Counted from the stretch's first letter, positions 9,633-19,895 are shown. The stretch: 64,000 nucleotides of DNA from Rattus norvegicus (GCF_036323735.1 NC_086036.1:24044064-24108063), one strand, 5' to 3'. Numbers and translations: made by a program. The notes: generated by a model from the sequence alone, not told the origin.

Positions 9633-9908
9633 CCCAGCAAACAAACAACAATGGCAACAAGCTGAAACTGAAGTAGCCTGAATGAGGGGAGGGAGACACA
9701 CAGTGGCTACACTAGCCCTTTATGCTGCAGAGTTCATTCTGTTAGATCCTCCCATAGGTTGTGTCAACAAGGAAATAACTCCTGCCTCAACACTTTTGAT
9801 TGGATACATTAAGTTTCTATCATGGCTTTAACTTGTCCAGATATTATAAAGTTGGTGAATTCCATCCTGTGCATGATCTTCTTAGTAAAGAAAACAGAAA
9901 GATGTGAG

Positions 9909-9910
<2 letters not shown>

Positions 9911-9950
<40 letters not shown>

Positions 9951-10019
9951 GTGTGTGTGTGCATGCATGTGTGTGTGTGTTTGATGTGTGTGTATGTGTG
10001 TGTGTGTGTGTGTGTGTGT
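9911..10019. repeat. (TG)n compound microsatellite
   Basis: Two long TG blocks separated by GCATGCATG and TTGATG interruptions. Confidence 0.95.
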
Positions 10020-10536
10020 CCCACCTCAGGCACAGCTCTGCTGACGAGCAGTAAGGACAAGGGTGGGCTTTAACTCCTGCAGACACAGAGGCGTTCAGAA
10101 ATGGAAGGCATTCAGTTGCCTCAGGACGTGCAGAAGTATTGAATATGGTTTTCAAGTTTCAAAAATGGAAGAGAAGAGCCCCCTTTAAACATATCTTTCA
10201 AGGTGGACTTCATTATTGCCATACCAAGAAGTCTCCTTCTCCATGTTTCCCTCAATTCTTCTCTCCTTTCCTTCCAGTCTCTCATTGTCTCTCTCATAAT
10301 CTCCCTTTACTTAGTGAACTGTTTTAGAAGTAGGATCTCTGAGGTGTGACTGGGTCATCAGGGCTCTGCTTCCAAGAACTAACAAAGGGGTTCCTGAGAG
10401 ACAAGCTCTGTCATCAATGTGAGCCTTTCCCAGCATGCTTGCTCTGTCTGGTCACGTTACGGTGCAGCATGAACCTCCCACCAAATGTCAGTACCGTACT
10501 CTGGGACTTCCCAACTGCCAGAACCACGAATCAGAT

Positions 10537-11115
10537 TGTGATGGTTAATATTGGTTTTCAGTGCAACAGGCTCTGGAATCAGCTATAAGACAAACTCTAG
10601 GCGTGTCTATGAAGGAGCTTCTAGACTAGGTTAACTGGGGTGGGAAGACCCATCCTAAGTGTGAGCCACTGTTCTGTGGCCTGTAGGTCTGAACTGAATA
10701 GGGACGGGAAGTAAGGTGGGCACCAGCATTCATCTCTCTTTGCTTCCTATCTGTAGATGCAATGCAACCTCTGCCTCCAGCTCTTGCCGCCATGCCTTCC
10801 CTACCGTGATGGACTGTACCCTCAACACTGAGCCTAAGGGTGCCGGAGAGATGTAGCTCAGTGGTAGGGATCACTGGCTGCTCCTCCGGAGGACCTAGGT
10901 TTGATTCCCAGCACCCACATGGTGGCTCATAGCCATCTGTAATCCCAGCTCCAAGGAATCTCATGATGTATTCAGGCGCTGGGGACACAAGAGGTGTGCG
11001 GTCATACATGCAAGCAAAACACACATACATATAAAATAATAAAACAAAAATGTAAAAAAAGTCGAGCTAAAATGAGTCTTCTCTTCTTTAAGTGTGTCTT
11101 AGAGTTTTATTGCTG
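10537..11115 (+). mobile_element. MaLR-type LTR, split by a B2
   Basis: Begins TGATGGTTAATATTGG and retains GACTAGGTTAACTGGGGTGGG, CACCAGCATTCATCTCTC and CCATGCCTTCCCTACCGTGATG. The 3' end resumes after the B2 (GAGCTAAAATGAG...TTTTATTGCTG). I recognise it as a common rodent MaLR/ERVL-type LTR but do not assign a subfamily. Confidence 0.6.
10838..11061 (+). mobile_element. B2 SINE inside LTR
   Basis: GGAGAGATGTAGCTCAGTGG head, CACCCACATGGTGGCTCATA and an A-rich tail. The LTR sequence GAGC(C)TAA flanks both sides, so it inserted after the LTR. Confidence 0.75.
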
Positions 11116-11132
11116 ACAAGAGACACCAACTC

Positions 11133-11322
11133 TTTTTTTTTTAAAGACTTATTTATTTTATTTATATGAGCACACTGTAGCTGTCTTCAGACACACCAGA
11201 AGAGGGCTCTGGATCCCATTACAGATGGTTGTGAGCCACCACGTGGTTGCTGGGAATTGAACTCAGGACCTCTGGAAGAACAGTCAGTGCTCTTAACCAC
11301 TGAGCCATCTCTCCCTCCCTGA
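11133..11322 (-). mobile_element. B2 SINE inside LTR
   Basis: Reverse B2 with ACACCAGAAGAGGGCTCTGG and GGACCTCTGGAAGAACAGTC. CAACTCTT occurs at both ends as the target duplication. Confidence 0.9.
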
Positions 11323-11398
11323 CCACAGCAACTCTTATAAAGAAAAAACATTTAGATTGGACTGACTTACACTTCCAGAGCTTTAGTCCGTCATGGTG

Positions 11399-11921
11399 TG
11401 TAGAGAAAAATCTCCTTTAAGGACCAGTTATGTCATACGACTGTGTTTTCGTTTTAATCCCAGGTATGGGATATGGGGATGCTCCCAGTTGCACACAGCC
11501 ACTAACTATGATTTGTCTCGTGTGCTCTAGGAGGGGCGTGATTTTTACTAGCAGCAGATAGTTTACATTTGGAATTCTGAGGACTCTTGAGAGGGTGTAA
11601 ATGTGAACCCCAAGAGGGCCTGAGGCAGCAGCTGTTGCCCCTGCTGCTGGTGGTTTCTTCTGTTGAGTTTGCTGCCTTTGCTGTTGCTGGGTTGCTGGGA
11701 TGCTGGTTGCTGGTTGGGGAGATCCTGATGACGAAGATTGGGGTTGCCTCTAATCATCAGGAAGGAGTCTAAAGAGATCTGTGCCCCTTCCCTCCTCTAA
11801 TGTTCTTTCTCTCCTATGTAGTGTTGGGGATGGTGGTGGAAGGGCTTAAGGGGGAATCAGGGTGGAGAAGGTTACTAGATAATAGAACCCAATAAAGTAA
11901 CCCAAAGGTACAGCTACAACA
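11399..11921 (+). mobile_element. Candidate solo LTR (TG...CA, AATAAA)
   Basis: A 523-bp block beginning TGTAGAG and ending TACAACA interrupts the older reverse LTR exactly between ...GTCATGGTG and GGGAAGCC.... An AATAAA at 11,891-11,896 lies 25 bases before the end, as in a short U5. The body contains imperfect CTGCTG/TTGCTGG-rich sequence that creates spurious open frames. Family not named. Confidence 0.5.
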
Positions 11922-12195
11922 GGGGAAGCCTGGCAGCGTTCAGGCAGATGTGATGCTGGAGGAGCAGAGAGAGCTCTACATCTTGATTTCCAGCCAGCAG
12001 AGGGAGAATGCGTGCCTATACTGGGCCTAGTTTGAGCATAGGGCACTCAAAGCCCGCCCCCACAGTGACACACTTCCTCCAACAAGGCCACACCTCCTCA
12101 CAGTGCCAGTCCCTATGGATCAAGCATCGGAACACATGAGTCTATGGGAGCCAAAGAGTCTATGGGAGCCAAACCTATTCAGACCACGAGTTGCT

Positions 12196-12957
12196 TTTGT
12201 TACAGATATTTTGTTACACAGTAAAAAAAAGTAACAAATACACAGTCAGCCTGTATCGTTTGTGAATTAACCAGCTTTGGATATTTTGTTATAGCAACCG
12301 AAAATGGGCTCAGGTACAGTCAAGTTCAAATATGTTAAGTTAGTCTCCCAAACCACCAGAGGATCTTGGAAGAGCCTTAAAGGGCAGAGTGACACTGTGA
12401 AAGGCAGCCAAGGGTGTTTACTTGCCTGGGATGAACACATGGTTCAAAAGGCTTGGAGACCAGTGCCACAGACCTAAGACCATTGCTACTCAGTACATCT
12501 AAGTGTGGCCATGCCAGACACTCCTCTCCAGTGCACCCTCCTTGGGGCAAAGTGCCAGCACACTGTGAAAGACCCAGAGTGGTGCCAAGGGTCATCTGCG
12601 CAGGAGCTTACCAGGAACAGGTGATTCCATCCCCAAGAAGGTCTGCAGGCCCTACACTCCGATGATGGCTTCTGTATTTTGTTTCCTGTGACTACTAAAG
12701 TCATAGACTACCATGTCTGGACAGCTCTCCTGAGCTGGGCACAAAATGGAGAATTCTCTTCTCTCAGTGGGCTTCTCCTTCTCTGTCTGATCTGGGGAGC
12801 CAAGCCCATACTCTACCTCAGGGATATCACATAACACCCGGGGAAATTACAAGGCTCAACGTCTTGGCATGCCTCTCCATGCAAATGAGGTATCCCAAGT
12901 ACCTTAGGCCTCCAGCCAATGGAACTTCACCCTAAGAAGAACTTGTCCCACTCTCTA

Positions 12958-12958
<1 letters not shown>
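12196..12958. other. Intergenic, no element recognised
   Basis: Apart from short A/T-rich motifs I see no gene or clear repeat here. Open frames of 60-72 codons on both strands overlap each other and have no recognisable product. Confidence 0.4.
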
Positions 12959-13006
<48 letters not shown>

Positions 13007-13012
13007 TGTGTA
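12959..13012. repeat. (TG)n microsatellite
   Basis: A pure TG run of about 22 units, then TACGTGTG. Confidence 0.95.
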
Positions 13013-13016
13013 ATTT

Positions 13017-13160
13017 TATAGTAGGTCTCACTATTATAGTTTTGGCTGTCCTGGAACCCACTATGTAAACCAGGCTGACCCTGAACTCTTAGAGATCCAC
13101 CTGCCTCTCTCTACCTGCTAAGTGCTGGGATTAAAGGTGTACATCACCACTCCTGGTTAC
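13017..13160 (-). mobile_element. B1 SINE
   Basis: TTTTGGCTGTCCTGGAACCC, GTAAACCAGGCTGACCCTGA and GTGCTGGGATTAAAGGTG, in reverse B1 order. Confidence 0.88.
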
Positions 13161-13224
13161 GTATATTTTAATGTAAATTTTAAGGAGCCAATAATGAGTT
13201 AAATAAATTGCTCTATTAGAGGAC

Positions 13225-13335
13225 AGGAAGAAAGAAAACCGGGGTCTCAGTCCACAGCTGCCCTCAAACTCACCATCCTCCTGCCTCAGCTTGACCAGTG
13301 CTAAAACTACAGGCATGGGCCACCATGTTCTGCTT
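13225..13335 (-). mobile_element. Diverged B1-like SINE
   Basis: GGGGTCTCAGTCCACAG, CTCAAACTCACCATCCTCC, and ACTACAGGCATGGGCCACC. Confidence 0.6.
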
Positions 13336-13384
13336 ATATAACTTTAAATATGTACACATACAATACTGTATATAAAATATGTGA

Positions 13385-13385
<1 letters not shown>

Positions 13386-13413
<28 letters not shown>
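13386..13413. repeat. (CA)n microsatellite
   Basis: A short pure CA run followed by CACACG units. Confidence 0.9.
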
Positions 13414-13415
<2 letters not shown>

Positions 13416-13759
13416 CACACGCACACGGGCGTGGGTGAATGGCCTACACTGGCCACCCAAACACATATCCCATGGCTCCTGACACAGAGCTTCTGTTACA
13501 GAGCAAACCACGAGACTGTTGTTTTTCTTACTGCGCTTTGTTTGGTGAAGAGACCAGAGATAAACCAGGCTGAGCCTAAGGGGTCCTGGAGATGCACTGC
13601 AGACTGAGCAAGTGGGTGTGGCTGCTCTCTAGGGATCAGGCTAGTGGAGGAGAGCGGAAAGGGAGCTTTAGTCTCCAAGGGTTAGTGACAGTCCCACCGC
13701 GTTGTGCTTAGGCTGTGTGACCAAAGTCCTTCATGGGCCTTAGAACCACAACCTTCTGC

Positions 13760-13930
13760 CTAGCGTGCTGCTAGGCCCCTCCTAGCAGCGGGAGAAGCGG
13801 GGCTCCGCCAGGCGCCCCCTGGCTGCGCGCCGTGCGCTGAGTCAGCTATGAGTCAGTGTCCCCAGACCGCGTCACGTCCTGCTCCAGGGGGAAAGAAAGG
13901 GCTGGAAAGAAGTGGACGGAGGAGCAGGGT
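13760..13930. promoter_or_regulatory. Candidate cis-regulatory block with CTCF-like and AP-1/MARE motifs
   Basis: A GC-richer, non-repetitive island in otherwise repeat-dense sequence. On the minus strand 13,825-13,812 reads CAGCCAGGGGGCGC, which differs from the CTCF core CCACCAGGGGGCGC at two of 14 positions. GCTGAGTCAGC at 13,836-13,846 is a perfect palindromic MARE/AP-1 core, also fitting the ARE consensus TGACnnnGC on the other strand. A second TGAGTCAG lies at 13,850-13,857, and CGTCACGTCC follows. Function is inferred from motif clustering only. Confidence 0.5.
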
Positions 13931-13939
13931 TACCCATTA

Positions 13940-14590
13940 ACCAACTAGTCGCCCCAGCCACTTTCTCGGAAGTCAGGCCTGAACTTTTATTGCAGGAATG
14001 AGCCATGTCCAGACAGCCTTGGTGACCCAGGTTTCAGCTGTGTTGTTGACAGTCCTTCAAATTTTCCTTTTAAACCTCGGCTGGGAGTAAGAAATGTTTC
14101 ACACTGCAACAAAGTTTCACACGCACAAAAACCCCTCTTAAGTTCTGTTTCTTCTTTTTAATTACCACGAACTATAAATTATGTCTTTATAACCTATTAG
14201 TAAGTTGTAACCTGTAGACTAGGGTCTAAAAAATCATTCCCAGCTTCCTCCTACCCTCAGCCCAAGCTGGATGAACTTCTTAGGTTGCCAAGGGATGACC
14301 TTGAACACTGTCTAAGTCTTAGCACTGCAGGCATTCACAACCACGCCCGACTTTATGCTGCTCGCGGGGGTGGAACCCAGGGCTTTATACATCCTGTTAA
14401 TTCAGCTACATCCCTACCCCTGACCTCACATGCAGCAGTGGAAAAGATTTCACTGCTAGCCAGCCTGTTGAGGCTGTCTGGATTCAATTGCTAGGATGTA
14501 TATTGACTTATTTGACCATGAGATGGACCCCAGACCTGCAGAAGCAATAAGTACTTGTTTGTGTTGGTTTGATGCTGTTGAGTGGGGGCT
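13940..14590. other. Intergenic, no element recognised
   Basis: I see no gene or confident repeat. Part of 14,290-14,420 has a weak B4-like flavour (GCACTGCAGGCATTCACAACC), too diverged to call. Confidence 0.35.
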
Positions 14591-14599
14591 AGAAAGAGG

Positions 14600-14765
14600 A
14601 CTTTTTTGTTTTAATTTTTTAAAAATTTATTTTATGTGTATGAGTATGCTGTCTTCAGACACACCAGGAGAGGGCATCAGGCCCCATTACAGATGGTTGT
14701 GAGCCACCATGTGGTGTCTGGGAATTGAACTCCGGACCTCTGGAAGAGCAGCCCTCTCTCCAGCC
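14600..14765 (-). mobile_element. B2 SINE, shortened
   Basis: Reverse B2 with ACACCAGGAGAGGGCATCAG and GGACCTCTGGAAGAGCAGCC. The segment for the tRNA anticodon arm is missing before CTCTCTCCAGCC. Confidence 0.85.
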
Positions 14766-14779
14766 AAGGACTCCTTTGG

Positions 14780-14903
14780 CTTGTTTGTTTTGTTTTTTGA
14801 AACAGAGTTTCTTTGTGTGGCCCTGGTTGTCCTGGATCCACTTGCTTTTGCCTCCCCATTGTTGGAATTAAAGGCCTAAAGGTGGGCTCCACCACCACCT
14901 GGC
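14780..14903 (-). mobile_element. B1 SINE with internal deletion
   Basis: TTTTTTGAAACAGAGTTTC at the tail side and CTCCACCACCACCTGGC at the head. About 30 bases of the middle are missing. Confidence 0.75.
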
Positions 14904-14939
14904 AAGGGCCTATTTTCTTATTCACTTCATTGCCGTTTG

Positions 14940-16390
14940 AATGTTAGTTACGCATGCACGCATGCACACATGCATTGCCCAACCATTTAAGTTAAAAAGC
15001 ATTTCAAACCTACAAAGGGAGGCAGAAACAATGCACCCTATAGACTTTGTCCACTAATGCTTCACTTTTGTTTCCGCTCTCTGCTCAGGCAGGGGTTAAC
15101 CTACTTGGATGGATGCTTCCCACTATGTGTTAAAGATCTAGCACCCGGATTTCAGAATGGAATTCCCCTTGGGTCATGCTCCATGCTTCTAAAGAATTCT
15201 GTGCCTCTGACAATCGGACAATCGGAAGTGCTGGTCGACTTGTCCTGGAGGCACCACCTGATGCCCTCATTGGCTATGCCCTGTTATATTTTCTGCTACA
15301 AGAAAGTTTCAACCCTGGGCTATGGGATCAACTATGAGACCTTAGGAGAAGATGAACAACTATGATGTGGACAGCCTTCTGTATTTGGACTCTGTCTGTG
15401 AACCCTCCTTATGCAATACTGAATGGGATTCCCTCAATTCAAGAGAGTGGGGGGACACTTTAGAGTTAAATTTAAAATGATTTGAACCAACTGTACCTTC
15501 TCTAATTGTGTAAACTCTTCCTCTGCTCATAGAGGCCCTCTCTTGCTTGGCAGATTTCCTTTGTTGTGGTTGCTGGGCAGCGTCAAGATACATGGTATGG
15601 GGGTGTTGGACCACAGGTTCTCCTTGAACTGCATCGGACTCTTACTAGAAAGCAGAGGAGTTTGTTTGGTTGTTTGTTTTGTGTTTGTTTTTTGTTATTG
15701 TTTTTAGGTCTGATTTAAACTAGCATTTTTGCAATAGCTTCCGCACCTGCAAGAATAAGAGGCTACTACCACAATTTCTGAGCCAAATTTGAAGCAAGTT
15801 TTATTAAATACTGGCCAGGATGGTAGACATCGGCCAGGTCTATACCCAAGGCTACATACTTTCTGCCCTTATCTAATTAGGGCCAAGCACACAACATGAC
15901 ATACTTCCTGCCCACGTACCTCCTACCTACTCTCGATCAAGTTCACCCTGTGCATTTGGGGCAACCGAGCTTGTTTACAGAAGTGAAAACACTCTGCTCA
16001 TCATCTTCCATGAGCAGCAGCTCCCAGCATTCCAGGAAGTTATTCATCTGTCTTTGGGCAAGTGGGGCTTACAGGTTAGAGGCATTTTTTTTATTAAAAA
16101 GGCATTTTTTTATTATTAAGTTTGATTTAAACTTAAAATGTAACATTAGCCTTACACTTCCACAATGGCCCCTACCCAACCAGTGCAAATTGTGCCGTCT
16201 GCTCATCAACTCTTTTGGCAACACAGGAGTGTATCAATAAAAACTAGAAGCTAAGCTTAGACGTTTAGGAAATGTGGGATTGCACTTAGGAGATGCGGTA
16301 TGAACTGTGCAACATCAGTAAGCTCTAAAATATCACGCTGGCCTTAGATACGTCTGGGTTATCCCATTAAAGAATAACGGATCTAAATAA
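14940..16390. other. Intergenic, no gene recognised
   Basis: A 102-codon open frame at 15,057-15,365 (+) and an 84-codon frame at 15,360-15,614 (-) have no recognisable domain, no codon or splice support and no poly-A. I treat them as chance. The rest shows no clear repeat, though old diverged ones may be present. Confidence 0.4.
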
Positions 16391-16397
16391 AAATCAC

Positions 16398-16512
16398 TTA
16401 CAAAGCCAGAGGTGGTGGCTCATGGCTCTAATCCCAGGACTCAGGAGGCAGAGGCAGAAGGACCTCTGTAAATTTGAAGTCAGCCTGGTTTGCATAGTGA
16501 TCTCTAGGGCAG
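16398..16512 (+). mobile_element. B1 SINE
   Basis: GAGGTGGTGGCTCATGGCTC, TCAGGAGGCAGAGGCAGAAG and GTCAGCCTGGTTTGCATAG in forward B1 order. Confidence 0.85.
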
Positions 16513-16717
16513 CCAGCACTAACCTGACATTCCCCTCTTGAAGACACTGGCGCTTTCAGTCCCAAGGCCACTGTGTGCTTAGTCTGTAGTACACGTAAGG
16601 TTTCCCTTTGTGTAACAGTACTTGAAGAGCTTCCTGCTGACTTCATCCCATTTATGAAAGCTTTGTGCTGACATGACCCATTCTCCTACTGCAAGCTGTA
16701 TACAAGATGCTGTGCTT

Positions 16718-17577
16718 TTTTTTTAAATTTTGTAATTATATTTATGTACAGAAAACTTAAGTGTACATTTAACCCAGCTTAGTGGCGAGTTCTTTAGCCT
16801 TTGCCTTTTCCAGCTTGGCAGTGCGAGCCACAGACTTAGGACCCAGGACGTTGCCTCCCCAGTGGTGGTGGATCTCGTCATATCTGTCATTATAATTGGT
16901 CCTAATAGCTTCCACCAGCTTAGCCAGAGCACCCTTGTCTTCTGAGTTAACCTGTGTGAAGGCAACAGTGGTGCACGTCTTCCTGTGGACCAGGTGCCCC
17001 AATCTGGCCTTCCCCTTGATGATGCAGTAGGGCACCCCCATCTTTCGACAAAGGGCAGGCAGGAAAACCACCAGCTCAATGGGGTCTACATCATGGGCAG
17101 TCACCACCAGCTGAGCCTTCTTGTTCTCCACCGAGGTGGTGACTGTATTGACCCCTGCTCAGAGGACAGGTGGTCTCTTAGTTGGGATGTCCCCTTTGCC
17201 AGCAGCTTTCTTCTCAGCGCGGGCCAGCAGCCTCTGCTTCTTCTCCTGCTTTGTCTCTGGCCTGTACTTGTGGGTGAGCTTAAGCAGCTGAGTCGCTGTC
17301 TGCCTGTCCAGGGCCTGGGTGAACTGGTTGATGGCAGGAGGTACTTTGAGCCGCTTATAGAGGATGGCTCTTTGCCGCTGCAGCCTGATGTAGGGGGGCC
17401 ATTTGACGAAGCGTGTGAGATTTCTTTTGGGCTGGATGTCCTGCCCAATGCCGAAGTTCTTAGGCCTCTTCTCAAAGGATTGACCACCTTTTGGGCCTCT
17501 CGTTTCTTGACCACGGCAGGGGCCGGGGCCACCTTCTTCCCCTTGGCCTTCTTTCCTTTGGGCATCTTGCTCAGCTC
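16718..17577 (-). pseudogene. Rpl7a-ps: Processed pseudogene of ribosomal protein L7a
   Basis: The minus strand carries an intronless copy of the RPL7A (eL8) coding sequence from ATG at 17,565 (MPKGKKAKGKKVAPAPAVV) to TAA at 16,771-16,769 (...AKAKELATKLG). The parent is 266 aa. This copy spans 797 bp instead of 801, and a 4-bp deletion after VVNPL (about 17,475) shifts the frame. The Arg after RPPVL is TGA (17,161-17,159). Downstream, two blocks remain readable in the parental frame up to the natural stop. A short 3' UTR ends in an A-rich tail. GATGCTATGCTT (17,578-17,589) and GATGCTGTGCTT (16,706-16,717) flank it as a target-site duplication with one mismatch, the mark of L1-mediated retroposition. 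It cannot make L7a. The long plus-strand open frame across it is an antisense shadow. Confidence 0.95.
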
Positions 17578-17969
17578 GATGCTATGCTTCTTAATACACG
17601 GGGCCCAGCATACATGGTCAACACATGCAAGATCTCCTGACCCCAACTTCCATATCTTTTTTTTTCTCAACCCTCTCCCCAAAGAATGGCCTGCTTTCTT
17701 GAACAGAAACATGTTCAACTGCGACAAGATTTCACAGCACACGGTTCCGTCTTGTTACCAGGCGTGGTGTTCTAGTTTCAGTTCTACACAGCGTCGTTCA
17801 TTTCACAGCCTGCCGTAGAAGAATCAGTTTCTTCGGTTTGAAAAAAAATAGCTGTGGCGAGTTCCTACTGTCGAAATGGAAAACTGAAGTTTTCAAGTTA
17901 CATTTTCTAAAGACCTTGAACATAGTGCTATATTTTCACTATTGGGGGGTGGATTAGGCTTGTGTAACT

Positions 17970-18140
17970 ATGTATGTGTTACTGGAGCTAGAACCCGGGC
18001 ACATTAGGTAAGTGTCCACCACTGAGTTATGTCCACAACCTGTTGTCTTGTTATTTGACCTGAGCTAGCCTCAAACTTGCCATCCTCTTGTCTTAGCCTC
18101 CCAGGAGTTGTGATTATAGGAGTGCCCCATCCATCTTGAG
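17970..18140 (-). mobile_element. Diverged B4 (ID-B1) SINE
   Basis: Reverse ID-like part (GAACCCGGGCACATTAGGTAAG ending in CCACTGAGTTATG) next to a B1-like part (GAGCTAGCCTCAAACTTGCC). Confidence 0.5.
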
Positions 18141-18179
18141 CTGAGTTAATTTTTCTAAAGTTTTATAACATTTGTTATA

Positions 18180-18358
18180 ATTATATTTGTGTGTCTCTCT
18201 GTACGTGTGCGCGTGGGTGCCATGGTGTGCAAATGGGAGTCAGAGGACAATTTGGGGGAGTTGGTTCTCTCCTTTCATCCTGTGGTTCTGCAGACTGAAC
18301 TCAGGTCATCTAGGTTAACGCCCAGTGCCTTAACTGACTGAACAATCGTCTTGCTAGA
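18180..18358 (-). mobile_element. B3-like SINE
   Basis: TG-rich tail, GGGAGTCAGAGGACAATTTG, GGTTCTCTCCTTTCATCC and CTTAACTGACTGAAC at the head. Confidence 0.7.
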
Positions 18359-18399
18359 TCAATTTTTGTTGTTGTTGTTGTTTTGCATTTGGTTTTGTT

Positions 18400-18620
18400 G
18401 TTTTGATTTTGTTTTTTGAGACCGGATCTCATGTATCCCAGGCTGGCCTTGAACTTATTATGTGGGTGAGCATGGTCTTGAACTTTGGATCCTCCTGCTT
18501 CCACTTCTATAACATTGACATTACGGGTATGTGCACCACACCCAGCTACCGTGCCGCCGTGTATAGCATCCTGGACTTTATCCATGCTAGGCAAGCATTA
18601 TACCAACTGAGTCATGTCCC
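18400..18620 (-). mobile_element. B1/B4-type SINE
   Basis: TTTTTGAGACCGGATCTCATG, CAGGCTGGCCTTGAACTTAT, then an ID-like end (CATGCTAGGCAAGCATTATA, ACCAACTGAGTCATG). A composite in reverse. Confidence 0.65.
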
Positions 18621-18637
18621 CAGTCCCCAGGTTTTTT

Positions 18638-18638
<1 letters not shown>

Positions 18639-18678
<40 letters not shown>
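18639..18678. repeat. (AT)n microsatellite
   Basis: About 18 AT units directly abutting the T-tail of the next ID element. It probably expanded from the tail/target junction. Confidence 0.95.
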
Positions 18679-18681
<3 letters not shown>

Positions 18682-18772
18682 TTGGTTCTTTTTTTCGGAG
18701 CTGGGGACCAAACCCAGGGCCTTGCGCTTCCTAGGCAAGCGCTCTACCACTGAGCTAAATCCCCAACCCCTA
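18679..18772 (-). mobile_element. ID SINE
   Basis: GGTTCTTTTTTTCGGAGCTG through CTACCACTGAGCTAAATCCC and CAACCCC. A near-consensus, full-length ID in reverse. Confidence 0.95.
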
Positions 18773-18779
18773 TTTATTT

Positions 18780-19440
18780 ATTTATATTTTTAAGAGCTAA
18801 GGGCCAAGTGAAATCTGAGTAAGCGATCTTAAACCACAGTATTCCTGCCTTTCCTTATTCAGTGGCCCCAAATTTCTCGTACTAAAGGTCCATACAGTTT
18901 AAAATACAACTAGTTTGCTCTCCCTCATTTCTTTGTGCATGAATCCAGCAAACACCCTTAGTGTATGACAGAGGCAGGTAAGCAGGATGGCGATGCCTTC
19001 AAGGGAGAGTCAGTGCAGAGGGGCGGTATTGAATCATAGCAACCCCAGTGATGGAGCTGTGCATGATGTGGATGTGTAGGGTTCTCAGTGAAGCTGGGTG
19101 GCTGGGATATGATTGGAATGTCCATTAAGGGTTCACAGGCTGGAATTTAATCACTGTGAAATACAGTGTGTGTGTGCATGTGTGCGTGTGTTGGGGGGGT
19201 GTTCAGAGGTGGGCTTTTGGGAGGCAATTAGGGTTGGGTGGGGTCATCAGGAGACATGTTCCTGATTGGATCTTAAAGGCTTTGTAAGAAGGGGCTACAT
19301 GCGTACATCACTTTCCTTATTCCTCACCGTGCGATAGCCTATGTTGGCATCAAAGGCAATCTGAGACGTAGCTCTTAGACTTTGACTCAGAATCATATGC
19401 CAAAGTAATCATGTTTTTATAAGGTTACTCTGACAGCTAA
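18780..19440. other. Intergenic, no element recognised
   Basis: No gene, RNA or clear repeat is seen, apart from a short GTGTGTGTGC run near 19,165. Confidence 0.4.
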
Positions 19441-19444
19441 GACA

Positions 19445-19530
19445 CTCTGAGACAGCTTAGCTGGTAAGGGGCTTGCCTTACGAGCACGAAGACCTAAGTT
19501 TGATCCTCAGAACCCACATTAAAAAAAGAA
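19445..19530 (+). mobile_element. B4 5' fragment
   Basis: GACAGCTTAGCTGGTAAGGGGC and CTAAGTTTGATCCTCAGAACC, the ID-like head of a B4. Confidence 0.55.
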
Positions 19531-19627
19531 AGGAAGAAATAAAGGAAGGAAGGGAGAAAAGGTATGGTGGTATGTCGGAAAGACAGAGAGCGTGTTCAGC
19601 CAGCTTCACTGCTTCACTTAGCTCCAG

Positions 19628-19687
<60 letters not shown>

Positions 19688-19729
19688 GAGACAGAGAGAG
19701 AGAGAGAGTAGAGAGAGAGAGAGAACGAG
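19628..19729. repeat. (GA)n microsatellite, about 100 bp
   Basis: A purine-only GA tract, pure for about 50 bp and then with CAGA and TAGA interruptions. Confidence 0.95.
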
Positions 19730-19765
19730 ACCCTTTCTCAAAAACAAAAATCCCCAAAGATGTCA

Positions 19766-19895
19766 AGTGTGGAGGCTTACATCTCTAATCCCATCTCCTG
19801 GGAGGCAGAGTCACGTAAATTCAAAGTCAGCCTGGTCTACATAGTAAGTACCAGGCTGGCTAGGATACACAGTGAGACCCTGTCTCAAAAAAACA
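19766..19895 (+). mobile_element. B1 SINE
   Basis: AATCCCATCTCCTGGGAGGC, AAGTCAGCCTGGTCTACATA and GAGACCCTGTCTCAAAAAAA. Confidence 0.9.

Larger units (their letters stand above)
11105..12190 (-). mobile_element. MaLR-type LTR in reverse, interrupted twice
   Basis: The two ends, CTGACAAGAGACACC... and ...CACATGAGTCTATGGGAGCC/CCTATTCAGACCAC, match the reverse of a rodent MaLR LTR. CCCGCCCCCACAGTGACACA and CTTCCTCCAACAAGGCCACA lie inside. It is cut by a B2 (11,133-11,322) and by a separate LTR (11,399-11,921). Confidence 0.65.

Noticed and set aside
13838..13857. An estrogen- or nuclear-receptor element around the TGAGTCAG pair
   Set aside because: The half-sites are TGAGTCA, not AGGTCA or GGTCA repeats. 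AP-1/MARE is the better fit.
15057..15365. A 102-codon plus-strand frame as a possible gene
   Set aside because: No recognisable domain, no splice or poly-A context and no conservation evidence available. Length is within chance for a 64-kb window.
17101..17742. A 213-codon minus-strand frame beginning upstream of the L7a start
   Set aside because: It reads the L7a N-terminus and then the wrong frame after the 4-bp deletion. It is part of the pseudogene, not a separate gene.
16985..17818. A 277-codon plus-strand open frame, the longest in the window
   Set aside because: It is antisense to the Rpl7a processed pseudogene, and its openness follows from L7a codon composition. No independent product is recognisable.
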